Source: Olsenella uli DSM 7084 (lineage in GTDB: Bacteria > Actinomycetota > Coriobacteriia > Coriobacteriales > Atopobiaceae). Taken from it: a stretch of 64,000 bases of DNA. Below the pieces are notes generated by a model, which searched no databases, was not told where the DNA came from, and worked only from the letters and a program-made list of their open reading frames with translations. The position numbers were made by a program, and so were the translations under genes. Shown in pieces: positions 35,485 through 44,438 of the stretch. Position 1 is the first letter of the stretch, and every line of letters starts with the position of its first letter. The stretch is taken from positions 1,287,186-1,351,185 of the forward strand of contig NC_014363.1 of assembly GCF_000143845.1 (NCBI RefSeq), written 5' to 3'.

Positions 35485-35869
35485 GGACGATCACCGTCTG
35501 GGAATAGTGGCTCCGGCGCCGGCAGGGTGCCCTTGGCCCGAACAGGATAGCGCACGGACGATCGGGCGCTGGCGCCAGTTTCCCCGAGCACCGTCTGCCC
35601 CGCCTCCGTCGAGGTCCGTGGGCACCGGATGGAACGCATGTGGGAACATACGTCGATTCATACGCCATAGGCACCCTTGGCATTCTATATTATGCATCAT
35701 ATGTTTGAATTAATGCTATTAGCATGCTGTTTGTGCCGTTACCGCTTACCGAACATCCCATCCGCTCAAAGCACGTTGTCAGCCTATAACGAGTATATGA
35801 ACTCTCTATCTGGTCTGATGGTGCTACCTTTCATATGTCTAATAAAATGGAACGAAGTTTGGATAGGAT
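35485..35869. other. AT-rich patch with promoter-like and operator-like elements
   Basis: 385 bp; the part from ~35680 to 35870 is conspicuously AT-richer than the rest of the window. It contains TTGGCA (35677-35682) and TATGTT (35700-35705) 17 nt apart on the plus strand, a perfect inverted repeat atgcta-t-tagcat at 35713-35725, and no convincing gene. It leads into the small ORF at 35870. Confidence 0.45.
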
Positions 35870-36196
35870 ATGCGCATTCTCTTTTGCGTCGGGGAAAGCG
35901 CCCCCGCCAGTGCAGCGCTTGTGGAGGGCTCGTTCGAGGGCTTTGGCGAGAGCGCCCGCATCCTCTGGGAGCAAGGGACCATCCCCCTGGGGGAGCTCCT
36001 CTCTGTCAGGCTCGTCGAGGTCGGGCACCGCAGCATGGCTCGAGTCACCACGAGCCGCAGCACGACCGTACACCTATGCGTGCCGCGGACGTTCCCCATG
36101 ACTGGGACGTCCATCACGATAGACAACGCCCCCGCGACGGAGCGCCTCGCCCTCCAGCTGCGGGAGAACGTTCGAGGTGGCGTCGCAGGGATCTGA
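35870..36196 (+). CDS. Hypothetical protein
   Basis: 108 residues, MRILFCVGESAPAS onward; no signal, no membrane span. Codon choice, with mostly C or G in third positions, resembles true genes of the window even though the upstream DNA is AT-rich. Ribosome site is weak (GGATAGG, close to the ATG). I recognise no family. The middle is Thr/Ser/Arg-rich. It might be a short regulator controlled by the promoter-like elements before it, which is position-based speculation. Confidence 0.45.
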   Translation: MRILFCVGESAPASAALVEGSFEGFGESARILWEQGTIPLGELLSVRLVEVGHRSMARVTTSRSTTVHLCVPRTFPMTGTSITIDNAPATERLALQLRENVRGGVAGI

Positions 36197-36319
36197 GGAC
36201 GACCGGGCCTCATGCCATCAAGGACCTGCAACGACGGGACGTGCCCCAAAACCTGCCGAACGCCCTCTCCGCATCCCCGGCCTTCTCCGGCATCGCGCCG
36301 CACGGGCCGGGGCGCAACG

Positions 36320-36892
36320 CTACCTTGCGGCGTGGCGGACGACAAGCAGAGGGTCCCCGACCTTGACCAGCGGACGACCTCCAATGAGGGTACCGCTCTC
36401 GTAGACGCCCTCGACCCCGTCGAAGTCGGAGTAGTTGGTGACCACGCAGGTCACGACGTCATCATAGCCCGACTCGGCGATCTCCTCGCGGTCGAAGACC
36501 AGAAGCGGCGTGCCCGCGACAACCTCCTGCCCCTCCTCGACCAGTCGCTCGAACCCCCTGCCGTCCATGTCGACCGTGCCCAGGCCCACGTGGATGAGAA
36601 GCTCGACGCCGACGTCCATAGTCATGCCGATCATGTGGTTGGTTACGGCCGTGACGCTCACGCAGCCAGAGACCGGCGCATAGACGACGCCATCGACGGG
36701 CATGACGCCACAGCCCCGACCAAACAGCCCGCCCGAGATGACCTCGTCGTTGACCTCCTCCAGGCTCACGACCATGCCTGTGACGGGCGCATGCACGGTG
36801 TTGGGGAGGACATCGAAGGTCGCAGGCCTAGGCCTGGCAAGCTCTCCGTCAGCCGAGAAGAACGTGTCCTTGATCCTGTCGAGGAGTCCCAT
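36320..36892 (-). CDS. crr: PTS glucose-type EIIA component (stand-alone)
   Basis: 190 residues. The EIIA-Glc fold is shown by VHAPVTGMVVSLEEV, DGVVYAPVSGCVSV, H86 in TNHMIGM and the phosphorylatable H101 in GVELLIHVGLGTV. It accepts phosphate from HPr and passes it to a sugar permease, and may also regulate. It carries ~25 extra N-terminal residues. GGGATGAG lies before the ATG. No EIIB/EIIC gene is in the window, so it either serves permeases elsewhere or is regulatory. Confidence 0.9.
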   Translation of the reverse strand: MGLLDRIKDTFFSADGELARPRPATFDVLPNTVHAPVTGMVVSLEEVNDEVISGGLFGRGCGVMPVDGVVYAPVSGCVSVTAVTNHMIGMTMDVGVELLIHVGLGTVDMDGRGFERLVEEGQEVVAGTPLLVFDREEIAESGYDDVVTCVVTNYSDFDGVEGVYESGTLIGGRPLVKVGDPLLVVRHAAR

Positions 36893-37058
36893 GTCTCATC
36901 CCTTCGATGTTGGCGGTCGCTCTGACCGCCGCATCCACATAATCTTAGCCAGCAGATGACGTAATAGCAATTTTACAGCCAGCATCAGCGCAAAACCATC
37001 GGTGAGCGACAAGACGTCTTAGACCTCATGCATCCTGGGCCCACGCGTCTCGGAACCC

Positions 37059-37111
37059 GCGCGCCCCGGCCTTGCGGGTCTCAGGTATCGCGCGTCCCGG
37101 CCCTGCGGGTC
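37059..37111. repeat. 22-bp imperfect direct repeat with hairpin
   Basis: Units at 37059-37080 and 37090-37111 differ at two positions (core cccggcc-tgcgggtc). acccgc (37055-37060) can pair with gcgggt (37074-37079). It lies just behind the stop of the GNAT gene and may help terminate it; no T-run is seen. Confidence 0.55.
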
Positions 37112-37117
37112 AGCCCC

Positions 37118-37762
37118 CTAGAGGCGACGTCCGTAGAGGTAGATGACGCGATCGCCCGTGTCACCGGAGGCACCGCCCTTCCTCTGGATGCAGCTAAGCC
37201 CCCGATGCTCGAAGAACTCCAGGTCATAGTCCTCCCGCAGCACCACAAAGCAACCATGGGCGTCCTCGGAGCACAGGGCCAGGACCATGTCCTCGAAGAG
37301 CCGCGTCCCTATGCCCTCGTGCATGTGGCGTGGGTCGACCACCAGGAGGTTGACCTCGGACTCCGCGTTGGTGTAGCCAAACGAGATGAAGACGTCGGCC
37401 GTGGTATACATCCGAAGCCTGCTGAAGAGGGTCTCCTCTACCTCGATACCGCCGATCTTGGCGCGCTTGCGGGCGATGGTCATGAGCTCGTCGAAGCGTA
37501 CGCTCCACACCTCGTTCGTCGTGCTGGATCCACCTTGGGAGAGCCCGCCGAAGCATGCCCCCACGACCACGCCGTCCTTGGTCGCGACGGTGGCGATCTG
37601 GGAGCGCCTGAGGGCCCCTGCCGTCATGACGCGACCAAAGATCATGCGATCGTAGACACCCTCGACGCCCGTGCACCAGATGCGGACACAGATGTCGACA
37701 ACGGCATCGAAGTCCGCGTCCTCAAATGGGCGGTGGATGACGCCCGACGTAGCCTGCGGCAT
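37118..37762 (-). CDS. GNAT family N-acetyltransferase
   Basis: 214 residues. The acetyl-CoA motif A is visible as LLVVDPRHMHEGIGTRLFED (~140-159) and the C-terminal EFFEHRGL fits motif B. It transfers an acetyl group to an amine of an unknown substrate. The ATG is preceded by GGGGAG at 9 nt. It is divergent from the DUF1846 gene and stands alone. Confidence 0.85.
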   Translation of the reverse strand: MPQATSGVIHRPFEDADFDAVVDICVRIWCTGVEGVYDRMIFGRVMTAGALRRSQIATVATKDGVVVGACFGGLSQGGSSTTNEVWSVRFDELMTIARKRAKIGGIEVEETLFSRLRMYTTADVFISFGYTNAESEVNLLVVDPRHMHEGIGTRLFEDMVLALCSEDAHGCFVVLREDYDLEFFEHRGLSCIQRKGGASGDTGDRVIYLYGRRL

Positions 37763-37942
37763 GCTGGTCTCCCCACATGTGCCTTCCCCGAGCCAACGCC
37801 ATCCAGTCTAGCGCGAAGCTGCCCGTTTGGCCAAAGACGCACGCCACCGCAGACCTCTCGCTGGTGACGTATCATCATTGCCTGACGCACCTGGCCGGGG
37901 ACGGCCAGAGACAGGCCATCCGCAAGGACGAGGGAGATTACG

Positions 37943-39424
37943 GTGCAGACCGGCTTTGACAACGACCGCTACATCGAGATGCAGGCAAGCCACATCCGCG
38001 AGCGCATCGCTCAGTTTGGTGGCAAGCTCTACCTGGAGTTTGGCGGCAAGCTCTTCGACGACTACCATGCCAGTCGCGTCCTGCCCGGATTCGAGCCGGA
38101 CTCGAAGGCGCGCATGCTCGCCCAGCTCGCCGACCAGGCCGAGGTCGTCTTCGCGATCTGCGCCAACGACATCGAGCGGAACCGCCGCCGCTCGGACATC
38201 GGCGTCACCTACGACGAGGACGTCCTGCGGCTGATGGATGTCTTTCGCAGCATGGGCCTCGCCATCGGAGGCGTGGTCATCACGCGCTTCAGCGGCCAGC
38301 CCAAGGCCGAGGCCTACCAGGCGCACCTCGAGCAGCTGGGGATCCCGGTCTATCGCCACTACCCCATCGAGGGCTATCCCACCAGCGTCGACCTCATCGT
38401 CTCGGACGAGGGCTTCGGCAAGAACGAGTACGTCAAGACCGAGCGCCCCCTCGTCGTGGTGACGGCACCCGGCCCAGGCTCGGGCAAGCTCGCCGTGTGC
38501 CTGTCACAGCTCTACAACGAGCATCTCCGCGGCACCGAGTCAGGCTATGCCAAGTTCGAGACCTTCCCCGTCTGGAACCTACCCCTCAAGCACCCCGTGA
38601 ACGTGGCCTACGAGGCCGCCACGACCGACCTCGACGACGACAACGTGATCGACCCCTTCCACCTCGAGGCCTACGGCGAGGTGACGGTCAACTACAATCG
38701 CGACGTCGACACCTTCCCCGTGCTCAGGGCCATGATGGAGAAGATCTTTGGTCGGAGCGCCTACCAGTCCCCCACCGACATGGGCGTCAACATGGTGGGC
38801 AACTGCATCAGCGACGACGCCGTCTGCCAGGAGGCGGGCAAGAGCGAGGTCGTCCGACGCTTCTACACCATGTCCGAGAGGATAGCGCGCACGGGGCAGG
38901 GCGAGGGCGAGCTCGACAAGCTCCGCCTCCTCATGAGAGAGGTCGGCGTGGACGAGAACCACGACCCCGCGCACGTCGCGGCGCTTCTCAAGGAGGAGGT
39001 CACGGGCCTGCCTGCCGCGGCCATGGTCCTGCCCGACGGGTCCCTCGTCACCGGCAAGACCAGCGAGCTGCTGGGTGCCGCCTCGTCGCTCCTGCTCAAC
39101 GCCCTCAAGCGTGTCGCGGGGGTCGCGAAGAGGACCTATGTCGTCTCCGACGAGGCGCTTGCCCCCATCAGCCACCTCAAGACCGCGCACCTGCACAGCC
39201 GCAACCCCCGCCTCCACACGGACGAGACGCTCATCGCCCTCTCGATCAGCTCGGCCACCAATCCCGAGGCCGAACGCGTCATCTCGGCGACGAGCGAGCT
39301 CAAGGGCTGCGACGCGTACTTCTCGGTCATCATCTCGCCTACCGACGAGGCCATCTACCGGAAGCTGGGTATCAACGTCTGCTGCGAGCCCAAGTTCGAG
39401 CGCAGGACCTTCTACCACAGGTAG
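37943..39424 (+). CDS. DUF1846 domain-containing protein
   Basis: 493 residues, the usual family length. It starts from a GTG with GGGAG upstream: TGFDNDRYIEMQASHIRERI is the standard opening. KLYLEFGGKLFDDYHASRVLPGF and TAPGPGSGKLAVCLSQLYNE (a nucleotide-binding-like loop) are family hallmarks. Structures of homologues show a Rossmann-like core, but the reaction is not established. Single-gene transcription unit between GNAT and the repeat-rich region. Confidence 0.92.
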   Translation: MQTGFDNDRYIEMQASHIRERIAQFGGKLYLEFGGKLFDDYHASRVLPGFEPDSKARMLAQLADQAEVVFAICANDIERNRRRSDIGVTYDEDVLRLMDVFRSMGLAIGGVVITRFSGQPKAEAYQAHLEQLGIPVYRHYPIEGYPTSVDLIVSDEGFGKNEYVKTERPLVVVTAPGPGSGKLAVCLSQLYNEHLRGTESGYAKFETFPVWNLPLKHPVNVAYEAATTDLDDDNVIDPFHLEAYGEVTVNYNRDVDTFPVLRAMMEKIFGRSAYQSPTDMGVNMVGNCISDDAVCQEAGKSEVVRRFYTMSERIARTGQGEGELDKLRLLMREVGVDENHDPAHVAALLKEEVTGLPAAAMVLPDGSLVTGKTSELLGAASSLLLNALKRVAGVAKRTYVVSDEALAPISHLKTAHLHSRNPRLHTDETLIALSISSATNPEAERVISATSELKGCDAYFSVIISPTDEAIYRKLGINVCCEPKFERRTFYHR

Positions 39425-39494
39425 CACGACGAGCACGACTGAGGCACGCACCTGCACGGCCAAGCACCCATGCGGCGGGTGGGGGCAACGGGGA

Positions 39495-39534
39495 GCGGCG
39501 GCGCGGCGGGACAGCCATGCGGCGGCGCGGCGGG
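39495..39534. repeat. 16-bp perfect direct repeat gcggcggcgcggcggg
   Basis: Copies at 39495-39510 and 39519-39534, 24 nt apart, within a very GC-rich tract just before the 61-bp repeat pair. Confidence 0.7.
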
Positions 39535-39548
39535 GTTCTCACATTGTG

Positions 39549-39640
39549 GCGCGTGCACCTGTCTTGAAATCGTGTGCACGCGCGCAACAAAAGCCCAGCT
39601 CACGATCAGGCGCGTGCACCTGTCTTGAAATCGTGTGCAT
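39549..39640. repeat. Left pair of 61-bp-period hairpin repeats
   Basis: Unit 1 begins at 39549, unit 2 at 39610. Each has gcgcgtgcac, a 15-nt loop containing cttgaaatc, and gtgcacgcgc, a perfect 10-bp stem in unit 1; unit 2 loses the 3' arm after gtgtgcat. Both are in the same orientation as the pair at 41290. The tract ctcacattgt precedes the first unit here and stands upstream of the right pair as well. Confidence 0.85.
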
Positions 39641-39651
39641 GGACCCGGCCC

Positions 39652-39720
39652 GCACATGCCCAACCTGCACAGGCCCAACCTGCACATGCCCAACCTGCAC
39701 AGGCCCAACCTGCACGGGCC
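39652..39720. repeat. 15-bp tandem repeat, 4.6 units
   Basis: gcacatgcccaacct and gcacaggcccaacct alternate at 39652, 39667, 39682 and 39697, then a partial unit gcacgggcc at 39712. The alternation gives a 30-bp superperiod. No ribosome site or start codon makes it a plausible coding repeat. Confidence 0.85.
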
Positions 39721-40060
39721 CGGCGAGCGCGCGAGTCCAACCGGCGTGCGGACTCGATAAGCACACGAGGCCACATGGCCTACGTTCGCACGCCAAAACC
39801 ACGCGCTCACGGAATTCGCATCAAAAATGGTGTGTGCATATCCGTCCTTTTCGTCACTGTCCGTCACTTTAGAGCGCATGGCATGCGCTACCTGCAGCGA
39901 GACAAGTGAGATGCGCTCGCCGGCACCTGCAGTACGTACCCGCAGAGCGTCACCCAACGCCCTGCGGCCGCATAGGATGTAGGCCGTCAGTGCAACGTTA
40001 CAGGATACTGGCATCTAACTTGCCAGGTGCCACATCGTTCTCGGCCCTATGATCCGGGCC

Positions 40061-41170
40061 ATGGACATCATCTTCTCTCATGCCACAGCTCTCGCCATCA
40101 TACGATCTTGGCGCTCGAGCGGTGAGGTGCCCACCTGCCCGCAGACCCATCCCCTCCCGTCCGTTCCGTCCCTTACCGAGAAAGTGACGGTCGATGCCCT
40201 CTCCGAACTGCTCGCAGCCGCATCCGTAAGGCCCGAGGCACTCATACGCGGCGAACACAGACTCGACGTCCTTTGCTCAAGGGAAGGGACGCGGCCTCAC
40301 GGCAGGTATGTCTGTGGGCATGTCGCTCCACACGACCTGAAAGGCTATCGACAGCTGTGGATGAAGGGCGGCTCCCGCATGTCGAGCGTCGGCCTCACGC
40401 TCTCACAGCTCGCCACGTCACTTCCTCTCTGCGAGTTGCTTGACGTTGCGAACGAGCTGGAAGGCGGCTACTCGCGAGACCCCGTACGTCCCGTCTTGGG
40501 TGCCGCAAGGTTTGACATCAGCCCTTTTATCTCGAAGGATGAGGTGCTATGGGAACTATTCCGACTTCCGCGGGGACGCACGACCGAAAGGGCGAGGACA
40601 GCGGTGGCCCTATCGTGTCCGAACGCATGGTCGCCGCGCGAGGGCATCCTGGCGACAATGCTCGTCCTACCTTGCCATGAAGGTGGGTACGACCTGGGTC
40701 CGATCACCCTCAACCAAAGACTGACAGCCGACAGTCCCGCAATCACCTCATTGCGTTCGCGCGTCCCAGATATCTCCTTCCACCAGGCACCCATTGGACT
40801 GAACTATGACGGAAGAGAGCATCTTGCGCTGTCACTCCTGGAGCGGACGGCCATGGAGGTCGGGCTGCATCCTGGCGACGGAAGCGCCTTTCAAGAGCTG
40901 CGATCGGTGCGTGGCGCTATCCGAAGGAAGTACGTCGACGACCGGCGGCGCGATCGGGACCTCGCCACGATGGGACTGGAGACGATGGTCGTGACGAGCG
41001 AGGACATGGACGACATACGCTCCCTCGACCTGCTCATGCTACAAGTCATCGCTCGCATCGAACACCATGTTGGCATCCACCTCTGGGAGCAGCGAACCTG
41101 CATCGACGACCCCAGGTGCACGGCACGAAGACAAGAGGTGCTCGCGCACCTGTTGGACAACCACACCTAG
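40061..41170 (+). CDS. Solitary DUF559/AbiEi-like protein with PD-(D/E)XK-type C-terminus
   Basis: 369 residues from the ATG at 40061 (MDIIFSHATALAII). Residues ~1-190 are unassigned; SPREGILATMLVLP at ~191 and the block DISFHQAPIGLNYDGREHL (~237-255) followed by VDDRRRDRDLATMGLETMVV (~292-311) resemble the C-terminal nuclease-like half of actinobacterial DUF559/AbiEi-type proteins. The usual EYDG is NYDG here, so catalytic activity is doubtful. Less GC-biased codon use than neighbours and repeats on both sides suggest a horizontally moving unit. No ribosome site stands out. No toxin partner (AbiEii) is adjacent. The family call is an inference. Confidence 0.6.
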   Translation: MDIIFSHATALAIIRSWRSSGEVPTCPQTHPLPSVPSLTEKVTVDALSELLAAASVRPEALIRGEHRLDVLCSREGTRPHGRYVCGHVAPHDLKGYRQLWMKGGSRMSSVGLTLSQLATSLPLCELLDVANELEGGYSRDPVRPVLGAARFDISPFISKDEVLWELFRLPRGRTTERARTAVALSCPNAWSPREGILATMLVLPCHEGGYDLGPITLNQRLTADSPAITSLRSRVPDISFHQAPIGLNYDGREHLALSLLERTAMEVGLHPGDGSAFQELRSVRGAIRRKYVDDRRRDRDLATMGLETMVVTSEDMDDIRSLDLLMLQVIARIEHHVGIHLWEQRTCIDDPRCTARRQEVLAHLLDNHT

Positions 41171-41520
41171 GGTCGGCTGATGGATCTCAGGATTCGTGGA
41201 CCCCAAGCTAGCGATACGCGAATTCGCACTGTGACGAATTCACTCCGTGACGGGCTCACATTGTCACGTGTGCGCACCATGGTGCGATGGCGCGTGCACC
41301 TGTTTTGAAATCGTGTGCACGCGAGCGACAAAAGCCCAGTTCACGATCAGGCGCGTGCACCTGTCTTGAAATCGTGTGCACGCGCGCGACAAAAGCTGAT
41401 AGGCAAACGCACCCCGCGCGGGTCCGATGACGGACTTTCGGGCCTAGGCGGCCTCGTGGGCCCGACGGACTTGCGGGCCCGCGAGGTACGCGGGGTCCGC
41501 CAGCCACACGTCACCCAACC
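41171..41520. other. Repeat-rich intergenic region right of the DUF559-like gene
   Basis: 350 bp without a gene. Besides the hairpin pair at 41290, it contains a degenerate 17-bp direct repeat (gaattcgcactgtgacg at 41220-41236; a variant at 41236-41252) and the ctcacattgt tract at 41255-41264. Confidence 0.6.
41290..41402. repeat. Right pair of 61-bp-period hairpin repeats
   Basis: Units begin at 41290 and 41351, again 61 bp apart. Same sequence as the left pair with a few changes (for example tgttttgaaatc in the first unit). Between units both pairs share caaaagcccag and cacgatcag. Unit 2 has the full 10-bp stem gcgcgtgcac/gtgcacgcgc. Confidence 0.85.
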
Positions 41521-42597
41521 CTACAGCGCGTGGACGTCATCTGCGGAGAAACGAATGGACGCCTTGTCTCCCACCTCGTAGGCCTTCTTGTTCTTGGGGT
41601 TGAACTCGGTGATCTTGATCAGGTGCCTACCGCAGCGCACCTGGTAGTTCTGGTAGTGACCCATGAAGCGCGACAGCGTGACCGTGCACGGGAGCACGCC
41701 CTCGTCCGCCACGTGGACGGACTCGGGGCGCAGCACCAGCGTGATGTCATCGCCTGCGGCCTTGCCGTTGAGGTCGGCGACCTCGACCGGGCTGCCCTCG
41801 ATCGTCGCCACGCCGCCTTTGCCATCGACGCTCGCAACTGTGCCGCGCAGGAAGTTGGACTCGCCGATGAAGTCCGCCACGAACTCGTCGACCGGGTGAT
41901 AGTAGACGGTCTGTGGGTCGCCGATCTGGTCAACGAGGCCCTTCTTCATGACGATGATGCTGTCGGAAAGTGCCATGGCCTCGGACTGGTCGTGCGTGAC
42001 GTAGATGGCCGTGATGCCCGCCTCCTGCTGGATGCGGCGGATCTCGCTGCGCATGTCCACACGCAGCTTGGCATCCAAGTTGGAGAGCGGCTCGTCGAAG
42101 AGCAGGACGCCTGGCTCGATGACCAGGGCGCGCGCCAGGGCGACGCGCTGCTGCTGGCCACCCGAGAGCTGGTTGGTCATGCGATCCTCCATGCCCTCAA
42201 GACCGACGAGGCCGAGGATGTTGGTGACCTTCTCCCTGATCGTGGCGGCATCCATCTTGCGGAGCTTCAGTCCGTAGGCCACGTTGTCGAAGATGTTGTA
42301 GTGCGGCAGCAGGGCATAGGACTGGAAGACCATGGCGGTGTCGCGCTTGTTGGGCGTGAGCTCGTTGATGGGCTCGTTCGCCAGGTAGATCTCGCCCTCG
42401 TCGGGACTCTCGAAGCCCGCGATCATGCGCAGGATGGTGGTCTTGCCGCAGCCGGAGGGGCCCAGCAGGGTCACGAACTCCCCCGGTTCGATGCTGATGT
42501 TGGCGTCATGGACGGCATAGAAGTCCCTGCCGGTCTTGGGGTCCTGGTAGATCTTGGACACATGCTCGAGGAGCACGCCCTTCTTCTCCTTGGCCAT
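41521..42597 (-). CDS. fbpC: ABC importer ATPase, iron(III)/polyamine type (FbpC/PotA-like)
   Basis: 358 residues. Walker A GPSGCGKTT near 44, signature LSGGQQQRVALARAL near 142, Walker B VLLFDEPLSNLD, and a C-terminal TOBE-like domain (~280-355). It powers the fused permease encoded 3 nt upstream, together with the Tat/lipoprotein binding protein. Iron(III) versus another small anion-chelated ligand is decided only by the binding protein type, so the symbol is provisional. Confidence 0.88.
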   Translation of the reverse strand: MAKEKKGVLLEHVSKIYQDPKTGRDFYAVHDANISIEPGEFVTLLGPSGCGKTTILRMIAGFESPDEGEIYLANEPINELTPNKRDTAMVFQSYALLPHYNIFDNVAYGLKLRKMDAATIREKVTNILGLVGLEGMEDRMTNQLSGGQQQRVALARALVIEPGVLLFDEPLSNLDAKLRVDMRSEIRRIQQEAGITAIYVTHDQSEAMALSDSIIVMKKGLVDQIGDPQTVYYHPVDEFVADFIGESNFLRGTVASVDGKGGVATIEGSPVEVADLNGKAAGDDITLVLRPESVHVADEGVLPCTVTLSRFMGHYQNYQVRCGRHLIKITEFNPKNKKAYEVGDKASIRFSADDVHAL

Positions 42598-42600
42598 CGC

Positions 42601-44319
42601 TTAGCCCTCCTCTTCCGTTTTGATCTTGGCGCTGGTGCCGAAGTGCTTGATGGCGAGGTTCATCAGAAGCACCGCACCGTAGGTGATGACGATGAGGACC
42701 GTGGCGAACGCGCAGGCGACACCATAGGCCCCCTTCTCGGCGAACTCGTTGATCTGCACCGTGATGAGCAGGAACTGCGGTGTGACGAGCAGGATGATTG
42801 CCGAGATGGCCGTGATGGAGCGCACGAAGGCGGTCACGAGGCCCGAGAGGAACGAGTCCTTGATGAGCGGCAGGGTCACGGTCATGAACACCTGCAGCGA
42901 GTTGGCGCCCATGTCATAGGCTGACTCCTCGATGGACTTGTCGATCTGGCGCAGGGCCGAGATGCCCGATCGGGTGCCCGTGGGCAGCGAGCGCACGATG
43001 AAGACGATGACGAGGATGGCGCCCGTTCCGTAGAGTCCCTGCAGAAGCCCGGTGTGGAAGATTCCACCCGAGAAGCCGCGGATGTAGCCCACGCCCAAGA
43101 CGGTCCCCGGCACCGCCATGGCCAGCATGGAGACGGCCTCGATGAAGCCCTTGGAGCGGAAGTCCCGCTTGACCACCAGGTAGGAGATGATCATGGAGAG
43201 CAGCGCAGTGATGGGGGCCGAGACGAACGACAGGACGAAGGAGTCGCGGAAGGCCTGGAAGCCGTGGTGCATGGTGAACATCTGCTGGAACCACTTCGTG
43301 GTGAGGCTGAAGTCATAGCCCCAGGTCTTGAACAGGGCGCCGAAGGGCACGCAGACGTACATCATCACGACGAACAGGGCGATGGCGGCGCAGAGCACGG
43401 AGAGCGGCACGCGCACGGAGGCATCCGTCACGAGCATGCGGGCGCGACTTGCCTTGCCCGTGAGCGTCGCAGTGGAGCGGGCCTCGAGCACGTACTTCTG
43501 CACGACGAACATGGCCAGCGTGATGAAGAGAAGCACGACGGCCATGGCAGCGGCGCCCTGCTTGTCGTAGGCGCCGGTTATCTGCAGGTAGATGGAGGTC
43601 GCGAGGGTGTCATACGAACCTCCTATGAGCATGGGGTTGGCGAAGTCGGCGATGGACTCGATGAAGGTGACCAGGAAGGCGTTTCCCAGGCCGGGAAGGA
43701 TCAGTGGCAGGGTGACCGAGGTGAAGACCTTCCAACGGGAGGCGCCCATGTCGCGAGCGGCCTCCTCGAGCGAGGGGTCGATGTTCTTGAGGAGGCCCTT
43801 GAACATCATGTAGCACACGGGGAAGAACGTGAGCGTCTGGACCAAGGCGATGCCCCAGAAGCCGTAGACGTTGTTGTCATAGATGCCCAGGAGGTAGCGG
43901 GTGATGATGCCCGCCTTGCCAAAGAGCATGATGACCGAGAGGGACAGCACGAAGGGCGGCGAGACCACGGGCAGCACGGACACGACCTTGAAGAGGCCGC
44001 CGAGCAGCCTGGTCTTGAGCTGCACGTACTCCTCGACATAGGCAAAGAGGAGGCCGATGAGGGCCGCGAGGATGCCCACGAGGAAGCCCACCTTGAGCGT
44101 GTTGGTGATTGCCGTGTCGAAGGCCGGCATGGCCAGCACACGCTTGAACACGTCGAGCGTGAGGCCACTCTCCCCCACGACGCTGTCCACCATGAGGATG
44201 GCCAGCGGGTACAGGATGAACAGCGTCAGAAACGCGACGAGCACGGCTATCGTGGTGACCATGATGGGGTCTGCCATGAGCTTCTTGCGGTCGAGCCGCA
44301 CGCTCTGGTTCTTCGCCAT
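42601..44319 (-). CDS. fbpB: ABC importer permease, fused two-domain type (FbpB-like)
   Basis: 572 residues with about 12 hydrophobic spans, two binding-protein-dependent permease domains in one chain. The EAA loops are visible: LEEAARDMGASRWKVFTSVTLPL near 215 and IEESAYDMGANSLQVFMTVTLPL near 478. This fused form is typical of iron(III) and related importers. The ATG at 44319 has AAGGAGG 8 nt upstream; the longer frame is not family-like. It lies 119 nt after the binding protein gene and 3 nt before the ATPase gene. Confidence 0.92.
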   Translation of the reverse strand: MAKNQSVRLDRKKLMADPIMVTTIAVLVAFLTLFILYPLAILMVDSVVGESGLTLDVFKRVLAMPAFDTAITNTLKVGFLVGILAALIGLLFAYVEEYVQLKTRLLGGLFKVVSVLPVVSPPFVLSLSVIMLFGKAGIITRYLLGIYDNNVYGFWGIALVQTLTFFPVCYMMFKGLLKNIDPSLEEAARDMGASRWKVFTSVTLPLILPGLGNAFLVTFIESIADFANPMLIGGSYDTLATSIYLQITGAYDKQGAAAMAVVLLFITLAMFVVQKYVLEARSTATLTGKASRARMLVTDASVRVPLSVLCAAIALFVVMMYVCVPFGALFKTWGYDFSLTTKWFQQMFTMHHGFQAFRDSFVLSFVSAPITALLSMIISYLVVKRDFRSKGFIEAVSMLAMAVPGTVLGVGYIRGFSGGIFHTGLLQGLYGTGAILVIVFIVRSLPTGTRSGISALRQIDKSIEESAYDMGANSLQVFMTVTLPLIKDSFLSGLVTAFVRSITAISAIILLVTPQFLLITVQINEFAEKGAYGVACAFATVLIVITYGAVLLMNLAIKHFGTSAKIKTEEEG

Positions 44320-44438
44320 TGCTCCCCTCCTTGAGTCGTCTGCCAACGGTGCGTCCCTCACGGCAAGCCGGGTGGATGGCGAGACCCATCCACCCGGCGC
44401 TGATGCCATACGGGACGACGCGGTCTGGGAGCTGGGCG

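Noticed and set aside
39652-39720. CRISPR array
   Set aside because: Units are 15 bp in direct tandem with no spacers, and there are no cas genes.
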